A DNA stretch of 64,000 nucleotides from Phyllobacterium sp. YR531 (GCF_000282595.1 NZ_AKIZ01000018.1:100219-164218), one strand, 5' to 3'. Shown: positions 23,911 to 32,354, numbered from the stretch's first letter. Program-made: numbers and translations. The notes: a model not told the origin generated them from the sequence alone.

Positions 23911-25814
23911 GCGCGGTTGACGACAAATTTGATTCCGAAGCCGACGAAACGATCCTCGCCTGCTTGAACATTGAGAAGCCAAGGAGCTTCTTTCTCTACG
24001 CCGGCGCCGGATCAGGCAAGACCCGGTCGCTCGTTGAGGCGATCCGGACGGTGTGTAAGGAGCAGGGCAGGCGGTTGTCGCTATCTGGTCAGAAGATCGG
24101 GGTGATTACCTACACCAACGCCGCCTGCGACGAGATCAAGCAACGGCTCGAGTTCGATCCTCGCGTAGAGGTGTCGACCATTCACGCGTTCGCGTGGTCT
24201 CTGATTGCCGGCTACGACGGTGATATTCGGGGGTGGCTGTCGACCCGGCTCCTTGCGGATATAGCCGAGCTGGAGGAAGCACAGGCGAAGGGTCGGGCAA
24301 ACAGCAAAGCCGCGTCGGACCGCGCTCGCTCGATAGAAAGCAAGCGGCGTCGCCGCGAGAACCTCGCCGAAATTACGCGATTCGTTTACAGCCCCACGGG
24401 CGACAACCGCACGCGGGACTCTCTGAGCCACGCAGAGGTCATCGCCATGACCGCCGATTTTCTCAGCGCAAAGCCTGGTTTGCGCCGGCTGCTAGTGACC
24501 CGTTTCCCAATCCTGCTGATCGACGAGAGCCAGGATACAAGCCGGAGGCTCATGGACGCGCTGCTCAGTGTCGAGGCGGGATACCACGAGGCCTTTTGCC
24601 TGGGGCTTTTCGGCGACACAATGCAGCGCATCTACGCCGACGGTAAGGAGCGTTTAGCGGAGGCGATCCCGCAGGCCTGGGCCAGGCCGCGGAAGCGGAT
24701 GAACCATCGTTGCCCCACGCGGGTCATCACGCTCATCAATAAAATTAGACGGGATGAGGATGGCGAGGAACAGGAGCCACGCAGCGATGCTGGAGAGGGC
24801 GTTGTTCGGCTGTTCGTCGTCTCGCAGGCGATAGCCGACAAGAGTGCGGCCGAGGCTACCGTCGCTGCACGAATGGCGGAGCTCACGGGCGATCCGAGTT
24901 GGGCGGACGGAGCCGAAGCGGTCAAGACGCTGGCGCTGGAGCACCTGATGTCCGCGCGCCGGTTTGGCTTCGAACAATTCTTCGAGCCTCTCTACGCGGT
25001 CGAGCGCATCCGCACGAGCTTCCTGCAAGGGACGGGCGCGGGCATCGGACTTTTCACCCGCGAGATATTGCCGCTGGTCGCGGCCCTGCGCGCGGGCGAT
25101 CGATTTGCCGTCGCCGCAGTCGTTCGGCGCACGTCTCCGCTCCTCGATCGTAAAGCGCTTGAAGCTGCCGGCGAGAAGCAGGTCGACATTCTCAGCAAGG
25201 TCAAGGCTGCCTGTGATGGCCTGCTGGCCCTGGTGAACAAGGATGAGAAGCCGACTGCGCGCTCGGTTTTGCGCTATGTCGCCGAAACTAACCTCTTCAC
25301 GATTCCCGAGGTGCTGGTTCCGTTTTCCGCCGCCGATGCTGTCGTCGCGGACGGCGAGATTGACGCAGACGGCGATGCCGGCGACCAGGAAGAGGAAGTC
25401 GATGTCAAAAGCGAGTTGGGCGGTTGGCGGTTGGCACTTGAGGCGCCCTTCGACCAGATCGAGCGATATGATCGCTACGTTCGTGGCGTCTCGCAGTTCG
25501 ACACGCACCAGGGGGTAAAAGGGCTGGAATTTCCAAGGGTAATGGTTGTCGTTAGCGACGATGAAGCCCGCGGTTTCATGTTCGCCTATGACAAGCTTTT
25601 CGAGACGAAGGCGAAGAGTAAGACCGATCTTGAGAATGAAGCGGCCGGGAAGGAGACGACCATCGATCGGACGCGACGACTATTTTATGTGACCTGCAGC
25701 CGAGCCGAGCAAAGCCTTGCCGTTGTTTACTATACTGCTGATCCGACGCTGGCGCGCGACGCGATGATTCGGCAGGAGTGGTTTGAGCCTGGCGAGATAG
25801 AACTAATCGCCTGA
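23907..25814 (+). CDS. UvrD/Rep-type helicase, Gabija GajB-like
   Basis: 635 residues, SF1 helicase: Walker A YAGAGSGKTRSLVEAI (about residue 31), ITYTNAACDEIKQRL (motif Ia), LLIDESQDTSRRLMDALL (motif II, about 200), QGVKGLEFPRVMVVVSDDEA (motif V, about 535) and RRLFYVTCSRAEQSLAVVYY (motif VI, about 590). The start overlaps the GajA-like stop by 4 bases (ATGA). Classic GajB is about 500 residues; the extra length is in the 2B-like region. Other OLD-UvrD pairs exist, so the Gabija label is a family-level call. Confidence 0.8.
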   Translation: MSAVDDKFDSEADETILACLNIEKPRSFFLYAGAGSGKTRSLVEAIRTVCKEQGRRLSLSGQKIGVITYTNAACDEIKQRLEFDPRVEVSTIHAFAWSLIAGYDGDIRGWLSTRLLADIAELEEAQAKGRANSKAASDRARSIESKRRRRENLAEITRFVYSPTGDNRTRDSLSHAEVIAMTADFLSAKPGLRRLLVTRFPILLIDESQDTSRRLMDALLSVEAGYHEAFCLGLFGDTMQRIYADGKERLAEAIPQAWARPRKRMNHRCPTRVITLINKIRRDEDGEEQEPRSDAGEGVVRLFVVSQAIADKSAAEATVAARMAELTGDPSWADGAEAVKTLALEHLMSARRFGFEQFFEPLYAVERIRTSFLQGTGAGIGLFTREILPLVAALRAGDRFAVAAVVRRTSPLLDRKALEAAGEKQVDILSKVKAACDGLLALVNKDEKPTARSVLRYVAETNLFTIPEVLVPFSAADAVVADGEIDADGDAGDQEEEVDVKSELGGWRLALEAPFDQIERYDRYVRGVSQFDTHQGVKGLEFPRVMVVVSDDEARGFMFAYDKLFETKAKSKTDLENEAAGKETTIDRTRRLFYVTCSRAEQSLAVVYYTADPTLARDAMIRQEWFEPGEIELIA

Positions 25815-25822
25815 GCGGTTCC

Positions 25823-25848
25823 GTCGGCTTCGACGTTTCTGAGCCGAC
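25823..25848. terminator. Hairpin between convergent genes
   Basis: GTCGGCT / AGCCGAC, a perfect 7-bp stem with a 12-base loop, between the helicase stop (25814) and the stop of the minus-strand gene (25850). No T-run. Confidence 0.3.
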
Positions 25849-25849
25849 C

Positions 25850-26989
25850 CTAGGGCTGGTGTTCCTTCCACTGACGATGCTGCTCGCGCATTGCAGCCTC
25901 GGTGGCGGCGAGCCGGGCGTTGTAATCCAGTCCATTCGGGCTTTTGGCGGCGACCTCGCCGGAGGCGATAACGAGGCGCCACGCGCCGTACTCATGAAAG
26001 GGGTTGAGTCCGATGACGTTGCCGAGTGCGACGTCGCTGGGTTCCGGCGCGGACAACAGCTTGGCGAACGCTGCGATCGCAGCGTTCATGTCCCAATCCG
26101 AGACGAATAGCACTAGCGCGCATAGTGCAAGCAATGCCGTTGGCGCGCCTTTCCATCGATAGATTTCAGGCTGCCGCTTGCCGAAATCGATGCCTCCATT
26201 CGCGGCGACGAAGATGCAAAGCGAGATCGCGGCCTCGTAGTAGGGCTGGAGCTTGGTGACGTCGAACACCTCGCGCCCATGATTTTTCTGAGCGAGTTCG
26301 CTCGCTTGCCGCCACGTCGCGTCCTCGAACGGTAGCAATCCGCCCTTCACCAGTTCGAACAGATGAAAATGCTCTTCGGTGAACTGCTTTTTTGCGGCGG
26401 CTTTCCAGTCGAAGGCGGGCATCTCCGCCTGGGATGGGTGGAACTGCCAGCGCTGATGGTGGGGATGGCGCTGAAGTGCATGGGCCCAAGAGATAGCCTC
26501 CAACGGCATCGATACCGTGAAGCGGGTGGCGGATTTGAGATCGAAGAACCACTGCCGCATGCCCCGGATACGACGTTGGTCAAATATGCCTTGCTCGATG
26601 CCCTTGCATACCAGGAGCCGTATGGCTCTTGTTTCAGCGCTTTTTTCCGATCCGAAGTCGAGGAGGCTATCTTGGGTCGAACGAGTTTCGTCGTTCCCGT
26701 GGAATTCGCAGAATGGATGGTGGGCGTCGCCGCCATTCGGATCGACAAACCTGAAGTGGGCTTGCCGGAGGACTGCCTTGGATGCTCGCGACTTTGCGGG
26801 CCGTACGATGTGAGCGCCGAATTTACCGCAGGATGAGCATTGAACGTCTGCGCGGATCGCATCGCCGAACATGCTGAGAAGTTCGGCTCCGTCGCGGTCT
26901 TGCGTCGGCTGTGTGCCGGTCATCAGGATCGCGAGTTGGTCGACATCGAGTTCGCGCTCGAACCTCACGGAAAATGCAGTAGCTGGCAT
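25850..26989 (-). CDS. Hypothetical protein with a Cys/His cluster
   Basis: 379 residues, not recognised. Residues about 50-95 hold CSSCGKFGAHI and, later, HHPFCEFHG: a possible zinc-binding site CxxC...HxxxC-type. The rest is mixed and soluble with tryptophan-rich stretches (RQWFFDLKSATRF) and one hydrophobic segment (LLALCALVLFVSDW). Start at ATG 26989 with GGGGGAG close upstream; TTG 27001 is the alternative. It follows the Gabija-like pair in convergent orientation, in a defence-rich stretch, but nothing in it proves a defence role. Confidence 0.5.
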   Translation of the reverse strand: MPATAFSVRFERELDVDQLAILMTGTQPTQDRDGAELLSMFGDAIRADVQCSSCGKFGAHIVRPAKSRASKAVLRQAHFRFVDPNGGDAHHPFCEFHGNDETRSTQDSLLDFGSEKSAETRAIRLLVCKGIEQGIFDQRRIRGMRQWFFDLKSATRFTVSMPLEAISWAHALQRHPHHQRWQFHPSQAEMPAFDWKAAAKKQFTEEHFHLFELVKGGLLPFEDATWRQASELAQKNHGREVFDVTKLQPYYEAAISLCIFVAANGGIDFGKRQPEIYRWKGAPTALLALCALVLFVSDWDMNAAIAAFAKLLSAPEPSDVALGNVIGLNPFHEYGAWRLVIASGEVAAKSPNGLDYNARLAATEAAMREQHRQWKEHQP

Positions 26990-27052
26990 TTGCTCCCCCA
27001 AGCGTATTGATCGTTATGCGTCGGACCAGCGATCGGACGACGCGGCAATCCA

Positions 27053-27824
27053 CTAAATATCAGTATTGCTGTTCGAATTGGCGTCAGTGACGATTTCAAG
27101 CATTCCTTCTGCCGCCATCAAGTCTATTGCAAGCTTCAGCGCCTCGTTTTCCGCGTCGGTAAACGCTGCTGATTTATGACGAGCGCTAAGATCAACGCTC
27201 AATTCCTCAACGAGGCGGATGATCATGTAAATGTGGAGGGCGTAGGATCGCCTTGCGAGCCCTTCGTCGGTCTCCGGGAAATAGCGGGTCATGTTTGTCG
27301 GGCCGGGCAGGCCGTCCAGTTCACCGTCCCACGCGGTCGCGCTTTGGACGATGTCGTGCCGGGACGCATGGGCAGCCGCAGAAAGGTCTCCATAGAGACG
27401 GCGGAGCGATTGCTCGAGGGCTGACATTCGGGGAGCCGCTGGGCTTTCGCCGGTTTGCACCGACCGCCTTGAGCTGGGCGAGGATCTCGAGCTCCTGGCG
27501 CAGCAGCGCGTGGGCCTGTAGATAGCGGGCCTCGGCGATGGCGCGCTCACAGGGCTCAAGGCCGATGATGAAGGCAGCAAACAGCGCATCGCGCTCGAAG
27601 GCAGTCTGATCGCCTTCAACTACGGCGCCATTGATCCGCAAGATGCCGCTTGCGAGGACGCCGGTCACGATCATGTGGGCATCGATCAGCCGACCATATG
27701 CGGCCATCGACTTGGCCTTGGCCTGTTCTCCAAAAACCTTCTGGACGGCATACAGGGTGGCAGCTGGTTGGATCAGCGCCTCCTGGTGGCGTTCGATGGC
27801 TTCCTCGTTGAGTGTCTTAGCCAT
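27053..27824 (-). pseudogene. Frameshifted gene, DUF5677/HEPN-like helical protein
   Basis: Two frames make one protein. From 27824, MAKTLNEEAIERHQEALIQP runs through LRQELEILAQLKAVGANRRK to about 27425; the +1 frame then continues with ALEQSLRRLYGDLSAAAHAS and LARRSYALHIYMIIRLVEEL to 27053. The tail of the first frame (to 27321) is arginine- and proline-rich nonsense. The ATG at the head of the second frame (27425) has no ribosome site, so a second gene is unlikely. The YGDLSAAAH segment resembles DUF5677-type proteins. A one-base insertion or two-base loss explains it; a sequencing error is possible. Confidence 0.6.
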
Positions 27825-27892
27825 CGGCGCTCAAGGCACTGAATTAGCAAGGAAGGCCGTCCCGATGTTCCATACGTCGATCGGCGTCGCGC

Positions 27893-28825
27893 TCATTCGG
27901 CCGCCGATGGTTCGATTTCTGGCTGCGGTGCGAGGATGTCGGTCGCTTCCCAATCCTCGCCATCAACGACGGTCACGAATTCTCGGTCCCAGACACCCCA
28001 GTGGACCGGCAATGGATGCCTAGCGAGAGGATTGTGGACATAGGTCAGCGGCCTGGTTCCGCGGGACAGATTGCCCAGGCTGACGCGAGACCACAGAACG
28101 CCGGAGACATCGGCAAAAGCCGGATCGAGGAAGGCGGTGCGCGGGATCGGCCCGCCTTGACGCGGGATCTCCGGCGCGGCGTGAAAACCTTGATCCACCA
28201 CTTCGTCCGTCTCGCGGTCGATGGTGATGTAGGCGCCGCCGATCGGGAACAGGGACGACATGATCAGCGGTGGGCGCTCGGAGACATAGACCCCAAACCG
28301 GCTCGCGCTGATCGCGATGATGCGAACGTCATTCTCGCCGATGACACCTTCTCGCAGGTAGTCCTGAACTCTTTGGAATTTGGTCCAGAAGGCGCTGGTG
28401 GTCCGAAGTTGCGCCTGACGGATTGGTGCGGCGCTGAGGCCGCCGCCCTCGTTCATCGGCACAGGCCGGACAACCTGATCCGGGCCGGGGTCGCCTTCGT
28501 CCGGCGCGATGGCTTCGATCCAGATTCGGCCTTCGTCCGTCAGAACACAGAGGTCGGGTTGACCGCCCTCGCGCAGGCGTTCGGAAGCCGGCAGCAGACT
28601 GCGGCCGGCGTCGAGGAGGGTGCAGCCAAGATACATTTCCCAGAAACGGCCGTCGACGTCGCGCGCAAAGCCATGGCGGAAATCCGGATCGGCATACGGC
28701 TCGTAGCGCTCCCACATTCGCTCGATGAGGTCGTGCAATTCCCTCTCGACTGGATGGTCAGCCGTCCTGAGGTTGACGAAGCCACGATCAAGGTTTGGTC
28801 CATCGAAGTCGAAAATGCGGGTCAC
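27893..28825 (-). CDS. Hypothetical protein of a toxin-antitoxin-linked operon, weak nuclease-like pattern
   Basis: 310 residues, not recognised. Residues about 62-118 read EMYLGCTLLDAGRSL, then GGQPDLCVLTDEGRIWIEAI, a spacing like PD-(D/E)xK nucleases (E, PD, then E), but with alanine in place of the lysine. The later part is beta-rich (RFGVYVSERPPLIMSSLFPI). It starts 18 bases after the upstream 282-residue gene, so the two are one operon. A nuclease-fold call is a guess that needs structure prediction. Confidence 0.5.
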   Translation of the reverse strand: MTRIFDFDGPNLDRGFVNLRTADHPVERELHDLIERMWERYEPYADPDFRHGFARDVDGRFWEMYLGCTLLDAGRSLLPASERLREGGQPDLCVLTDEGRIWIEAIAPDEGDPGPDQVVRPVPMNEGGGLSAAPIRQAQLRTTSAFWTKFQRVQDYLREGVIGENDVRIIAISASRFGVYVSERPPLIMSSLFPIGGAYITIDRETDEVVDQGFHAAPEIPRQGGPIPRTAFLDPAFADVSGVLWSRVSLGNLSRGTRPLTYVHNPLARHPLPVHWGVWDREFVTVVDGEDWEATDILAPQPEIEPSAAE

Positions 28826-28843
28826 GATTGTCTCTCTTGAGTT

Positions 28844-29692
28844 TTACACTACGCCTCGGCTGACGCGTTCGTGCTCCGCGATCAGAAACGTCAGGTAGCT
28901 GCGGATGAGGTTGCAATAAAGACGGGCCTCGTCGATGCCGAGAGCGAGGCCCTCTTTGAGATCGACGCCATGACGCACCCCGCCGCCAGTGGGCGACGAC
29001 AGGTATCCATGGAGCGTCATCATCCAGTTCAGGATCTGCTCTTGGTGCCCTCGGCCGCGCTGGCGCAATTCGAGGATGATCTTGTTGAAGTAGCGGCCCT
29101 GGATGCTTCCATCGGCAACGTCGAGGCCTCTAAAGGCGGTTGCGATGGTTTCCAGCAGCCAGAGCACTTCCTGGACCCCCTGACGGCCATTGCCCTCGCT
29201 CAGGAACCGCTGAGAAGCGTCGAGGGACTCGTGGATGAGGGCTCGCGCCTGGACATCGAGCGACGGGGGCGCGTCAGGAACGGTGATCGGAATGTGAACG
29301 CGGGTGGCGACCAGCATCGGAGGATTGAGCTGATAGCCGGCGTTGGCGTCGGCGAGGATGCGATTGATCCTCCCGGCTTCCGGTATCACCATCGCCGGAT
29401 TGCGAGCCCAGAGTTCCTGGCATGCGTCCCAGAACGCTTCGATGAAGACCGGAGCGTTCTCACCGGCGCGCGCCATATCTCGGTCGAGATCTTCGGAGGC
29501 GAACCGCTCGTTGGTGCTCGGCCAATACTCGGCGCTGGCGGCCGCACAGAACCGCGCCTTGAAATGTTCCAGAATGGCCTTCCGAAGCCCTTGTCCGCTG
29601 ATGCGGTTGATCAGGTCGCGAAAGCCTTCTTGTACGGCAGGCTCTATCGCGCCGGGACTGTCGAACCGCCAGTTGCCGTCGAACTGAAGCAT
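28844..29692 (-). CDS. Hypothetical protein, possibly Abi_C-like, coupled to the antitoxin gene
   Basis: 282 residues, helical. The C-terminal part, GGGVRHGVDLKEGLALGIDE followed by ARLYCNLIRSYLTFLIAEHE, resembles the C-terminal domain seen in abortive-infection proteins (a GxRHG-type motif followed by a helix ending in LI..HE). I hold that loosely. Its ATG shares a base with the stop of the HigA-like gene (TGATG at 29694-29690), so it is translated with the antitoxin, and it is followed 18 bases later by the 310-residue gene. The arrangement suggests that the pair forms part of one system with the toxin-antitoxin module. Confidence 0.5.
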   Translation of the reverse strand: MLQFDGNWRFDSPGAIEPAVQEGFRDLINRISGQGLRKAILEHFKARFCAAASAEYWPSTNERFASEDLDRDMARAGENAPVFIEAFWDACQELWARNPAMVIPEAGRINRILADANAGYQLNPPMLVATRVHIPITVPDAPPSLDVQARALIHESLDASQRFLSEGNGRQGVQEVLWLLETIATAFRGLDVADGSIQGRYFNKIILELRQRGRGHQEQILNWMMTLHGYLSSPTGGGVRHGVDLKEGLALGIDEARLYCNLIRSYLTFLIAEHERVSRGVV

Positions 29693-30069
29693 CAGGGCCG
29701 GGCTCTGGCCGCTTTTCGCACGCGGGAGGGAGCGCGCGTGGGACTGCTCGATGACATCACGTCGCCCAGGCTGTGAAGCTTGAGGGGCGGATGCGACGGC
29801 AGCTTCACGGTGAGTTCAAGCTTGCCGCCGATCGCTTCGACATAGCTGCGCAGTGTCGACAGATACATGTCGGCCTGCTTTTCGATCTTCGAGACCGAGG
29901 GCTGTTTGATGTTCAAGGCGCCGGCGACATCTTCCTGCGCCTTCCCCGCGATCTGCCGCAGCTCGCGCAGACCCTCGACCTCCTGCCGAAGCTCCTGGTA
30001 GCGGACCTCGACTTGCTCCTGCCGGTCGCGGGGCAGCGAAGCGATGACGTCCGTGATGCTGCGTCCCAT
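29692..30069 (-). CDS. higA: HigA-like XRE antitoxin
   Basis: 125 residues. Helix-turn-helix about residues 40-75 (QEDVAGALNIKQPSVSKIEK) followed by STLRSYVEAIGGKLELTVKL, the standard C-terminus of HigA/XRE antitoxins. A basic tail (PTRAPSRVRKAARARP) is longer than usual. It starts 4 bases after the HigB-like toxin gene and overlaps the next gene by one base. Antitoxins of this type bind the toxin and repress the operon. Confidence 0.8.
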   Translation of the reverse strand: MGRSITDVIASLPRDRQEQVEVRYQELRQEVEGLRELRQIAGKAQEDVAGALNIKQPSVSKIEKQADMYLSTLRSYVEAIGGKLELTVKLPSHPPLKLHSLGDVMSSSSPTRAPSRVRKAARARP

Positions 30070-30073
30070 CGCG

Positions 30074-30440
30074 CTATCCCTCCTTTACGGACTTCAGGTT
30101 TTCCAGGTGGTCGGAAAACCGCTTGTCCGCCTTTACGATAAGCTGCTTGTAGAAGCGCTTCTGACTGCCGCCCGACTTATCGCCTGCAACAAGCAGGATT
30201 GCGTTTCGCTCTGGGTCGAAGGCAAAGGCAGTTCGCCACTCGCCATCGGCCGCTGAAAAAGCGCATTTCCTTCATGTTGGCGTGCTTCGAGCCCTTCAGC
30301 GTATCGACGTAAGGTCGACCAAGTTGCGGCCCGAATTCGGCCAACAGCTTTGCGAGGGCGAGCATTTCGATCTGCACCTCGTTCGCGAAAGCCTGAAACT
30401 CTGCCTGAAAGGCATCATGCAGTCTGACGTCCCAATCCAT
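30074..30440 (-). pseudogene. higB: HigB-like (Gp49/RelE superfamily) toxin gene with a frameshift
   Basis: Frame 0 from ATG 30440 gives MDWDVRLHDAFQAEFQAFAN and LGRPYVDTLKGSKHANMKEM, then breaks. The +1 frame continues ADGEWRTAFAFDPERNAILL, VAGDKSGGSQKRFYKQLIVK, ending in SVKEG at 30074. Both halves match the Gp49-like RelE toxin family, which cleaves mRNA at the ribosome. The break is at a run of five A on the plus strand (30256-30260); four would restore an intact toxin (RFSAADGEW). So the toxin is either inactivated, a sequencing error, or made by a +1 slip. The paired antitoxin looks intact. Confidence 0.75.
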
Positions 30441-30481
30441 ATAGCTTCCAGGCTATGTTAAGTCAAGGGTGGAGGCCGGCG

Positions 30482-30901
30482 TTAGTTGCCGCCCTCCGGC
30501 GCTCCGGCTTGGCGCAGCATGTCACCAATGGGCTGAGAGCCGACACGGCAGCGGGCAATGACGCGGTCGAATGAGATCACGCGCCTGCTGCGGCCGCGCT
30601 CCGTCGCGCATGTCACCTCACGGTGAAGCGCAATGCGTTCTAGCGCGACCTTTCCTTGAGCCCCGCCGTCTTCGTGGAGCTCGGGGGCGTTGAAGTCGGC
30701 AAGCCTGACCTCGATCCAGGCGTTGGGGTCGGTCGTCTTGCCTACGCAAAGGCTGTCGCCATCACCGACATAGCGAACCGTGCCAGAGAACTGCACGCCA
30801 GCTTGGGCTGGCAGAGGTGCCTTGCACGGATCCGCATAGGCGGGGAGGACGGGGCAGAGGAAAACAAGCATGCCGGCAAGAAGGAGAGGCCGGTGGCTCA
30901 T
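30482..30901 (-). CDS. Exported SNase-like (thermonuclease family) protein coupled to the integrase
   Basis: 139 residues. Signal peptide MSHRPLLLAGMLVFLCPVLP-AYA, then an OB-fold SNase-like domain: GTVRYVGDGDSLCVG, EVRLADFNAPELHEDGGAQG (the loop carrying the catalytic Arg and acidic positions) and SFDRVIARCRVG, where the usual DRYGR is altered. Loss of that second arginine context raises doubt about activity. The start overlaps the integrase stop by 4 bases (ATGA). Such periplasmic SNase-like proteins are common on alphaproteobacterial elements; function there is not known. Confidence 0.7.
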   Translation of the reverse strand: MSHRPLLLAGMLVFLCPVLPAYADPCKAPLPAQAGVQFSGTVRYVGDGDSLCVGKTTDPNAWIEVRLADFNAPELHEDGGAQGKVALERIALHREVTCATERGRSRRVISFDRVIARCRVGSQPIGDMLRQAGAPEGGN

Positions 30902-32139
30902 GCCGCCGCCTTCATGCGCTTCTTCGCAAGCATGGCGCGAACGAATTTGTCCCATTTCGCCATTCCGGCACGTTTCTCCACCATGTAGTTCCAGCGGTCG
31001 TAGTGCTTTGAACTGACGTCCTGCAAGGCGTGGTTCTGCAGGCGGTCGCGGATCTCCTTGGGCACGCCTGCCTTGCCGGCGAGTGTCTTGAAGGTTCGAC
31101 GCAGATCGCGGTTCGTCACGTAGGGAATCACGCCACGATCCCGCTGGCGCCACATGAACGAATAGAGCGTGCCATGGCTGACGGGCTTGGAGGGATCCTT
31201 GGCCGACGGGAAGAACCAGCCGTACTCATTGACGTTGATTGATGAGATTAGCTCTGCGGCCAGATCTGACACCGGAACGGCATGGGGCTGATCGTTCTTC
31301 GTTTTGGACCAGTCGATAATCTTCTCCTTAGCGTCCCATTGATCGATATGAAGGTTCGCGATCTCCTCGACCCGCTGACCAGTCAGCATGAGGATTCGGA
31401 CCGCACGGGTATAGGGAGGATGGACAGGCGTATCGGGGCACTCCAACCAGCGATAGAGCTGGACCCACTCGTCCTCATCGAGCCAGCGCGTGCCTTGGAC
31501 CTTGGGCTCGGTCGGGATGCCTGCTGCTGGATTGAACGGGATGCGGAAGCGCCGAGCGGATTGCTGGCGATAATCGTTGTCGGACTTCATGCCCCAGCTA
31601 AACGCGGCGTGGATATAGGATCGTACGTGATCGGCCATCGACTTGGCGCCGCGGTCATAGATCGGGCGGATCAGTTCGATGATTTCCTCGGACTCGATCT
31701 CGCGGGCGAGACGGTTGCGCCCGAGCGTATCGGCAATCTTGTTCAGACCCTTTTCGGTTTCCTTCCAGGAAGGTTTGTTCGCGGCCTTCAGCGATGCGAC
31801 GTAACCCTCGAAAAGATCGGCGACGGTGCCGGGGCGCGTGTCGGTCGCGATCTTTATGCTGCGACCTTTTTGGATGACGTCGGCGAAGTCGCGTTTGAAG
31901 ATTTCGCGGGCCTGGCCGAGGGTCATTGACGGATAGGCGCCGAGCTTCTTCTTGGTGCGCTTTCCGTCGCGCCACTGCTGCGCCATCCAGTCGGCCGTCA
32001 CGCGCTTCGGCATGGGCTTGAGGACAAGGACGAGACGTCCCGTGCCACGGCCTTCGCCATCGGCGAGGTTTTCTTGCTTCTGACTCATCTCGACCCGCTT
32101 CAGCGCATGTCGGATGGCGGTGTCGGTCAGGCTTGGCAT
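30898..32139 (-). CDS. Tyrosine-type site-specific integrase of the element
   Basis: 413 residues. An N-terminal arm-binding DUF4102-like region (GKRTKKKLGAYPSMTLGQAR, about 58-77), a core-binding domain, and a catalytic domain with Arg in LMLTGQRVEEIANL, RDLRRTFKTLAGKAG (the HxxR box with R for H), His in LQNHALQD, and nucleophile Tyr in KHYDRW. Start at ATG 32139 with GGAGGAAG 6 bases upstream; the ORF reaches 32265 but the extension is poor. The gene lies about 200 bases inside the right end of the island, the standard place for an integrase next to its attachment site in radC. Confidence 0.92.
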   Translation of the reverse strand: MPSLTDTAIRHALKRVEMSQKQENLADGEGRGTGRLVLVLKPMPKRVTADWMAQQWRDGKRTKKKLGAYPSMTLGQAREIFKRDFADVIQKGRSIKIATDTRPGTVADLFEGYVASLKAANKPSWKETEKGLNKIADTLGRNRLAREIESEEIIELIRPIYDRGAKSMADHVRSYIHAAFSWGMKSDNDYRQQSARRFRIPFNPAAGIPTEPKVQGTRWLDEDEWVQLYRWLECPDTPVHPPYTRAVRILMLTGQRVEEIANLHIDQWDAKEKIIDWSKTKNDQPHAVPVSDLAAELISSINVNEYGWFFPSAKDPSKPVSHGTLYSFMWRQRDRGVIPYVTNRDLRRTFKTLAGKAGVPKEIRDRLQNHALQDVSSKHYDRWNYMVEKRAGMAKWDKFVRAMLAKKRMKAAA

Positions 32140-32242
32140 TGCACTTCCTCCTCTTCCGCAACTGGGATCGGTCGAGGAGAAACGGGGATCGTTTGCTGGG
32201 AGCGGAAAGCCGTATTCTACCCCTTCAACCGCCCCCAATTTG

Positions 32243-32354
32243 CCATAACCGCCCCCTGTACGCAACCTACAAAAGGCGCCTAAGATACTGGTGTTTCAGC
32301 GGTATTGAGCGTGATCCAGCGGGATCGAAAAGGGGGTAGTGGGGTGGTTATGGG
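32243..32354. repeat. Right attachment region (attR): inverted CCATAACC(G/A)CCCC repeats at the island-radC junction
   Basis: The plus strand at 32243-32255 reads CCATAACCGCCCC; the minus strand at 32353-32341 reads CCATAACCACCCC, one mismatch, in opposite orientation. The second copy is the radC HNHP codons (CAT AAC CAC CC). RadC homology stops at about 32342, giving the right end of the island. The copies may be core and integrase-binding sites; the matching left end is outside the window. Confidence 0.55.

Noticed and set aside
27053..27619. Treating the second half of the frameshifted gene as its own 188-residue gene
   Set aside because: Its first 60 residues are Ser/Arg/Pro-rich out-of-frame sequence and the internal ATG at 27425 lacks a ribosome site.
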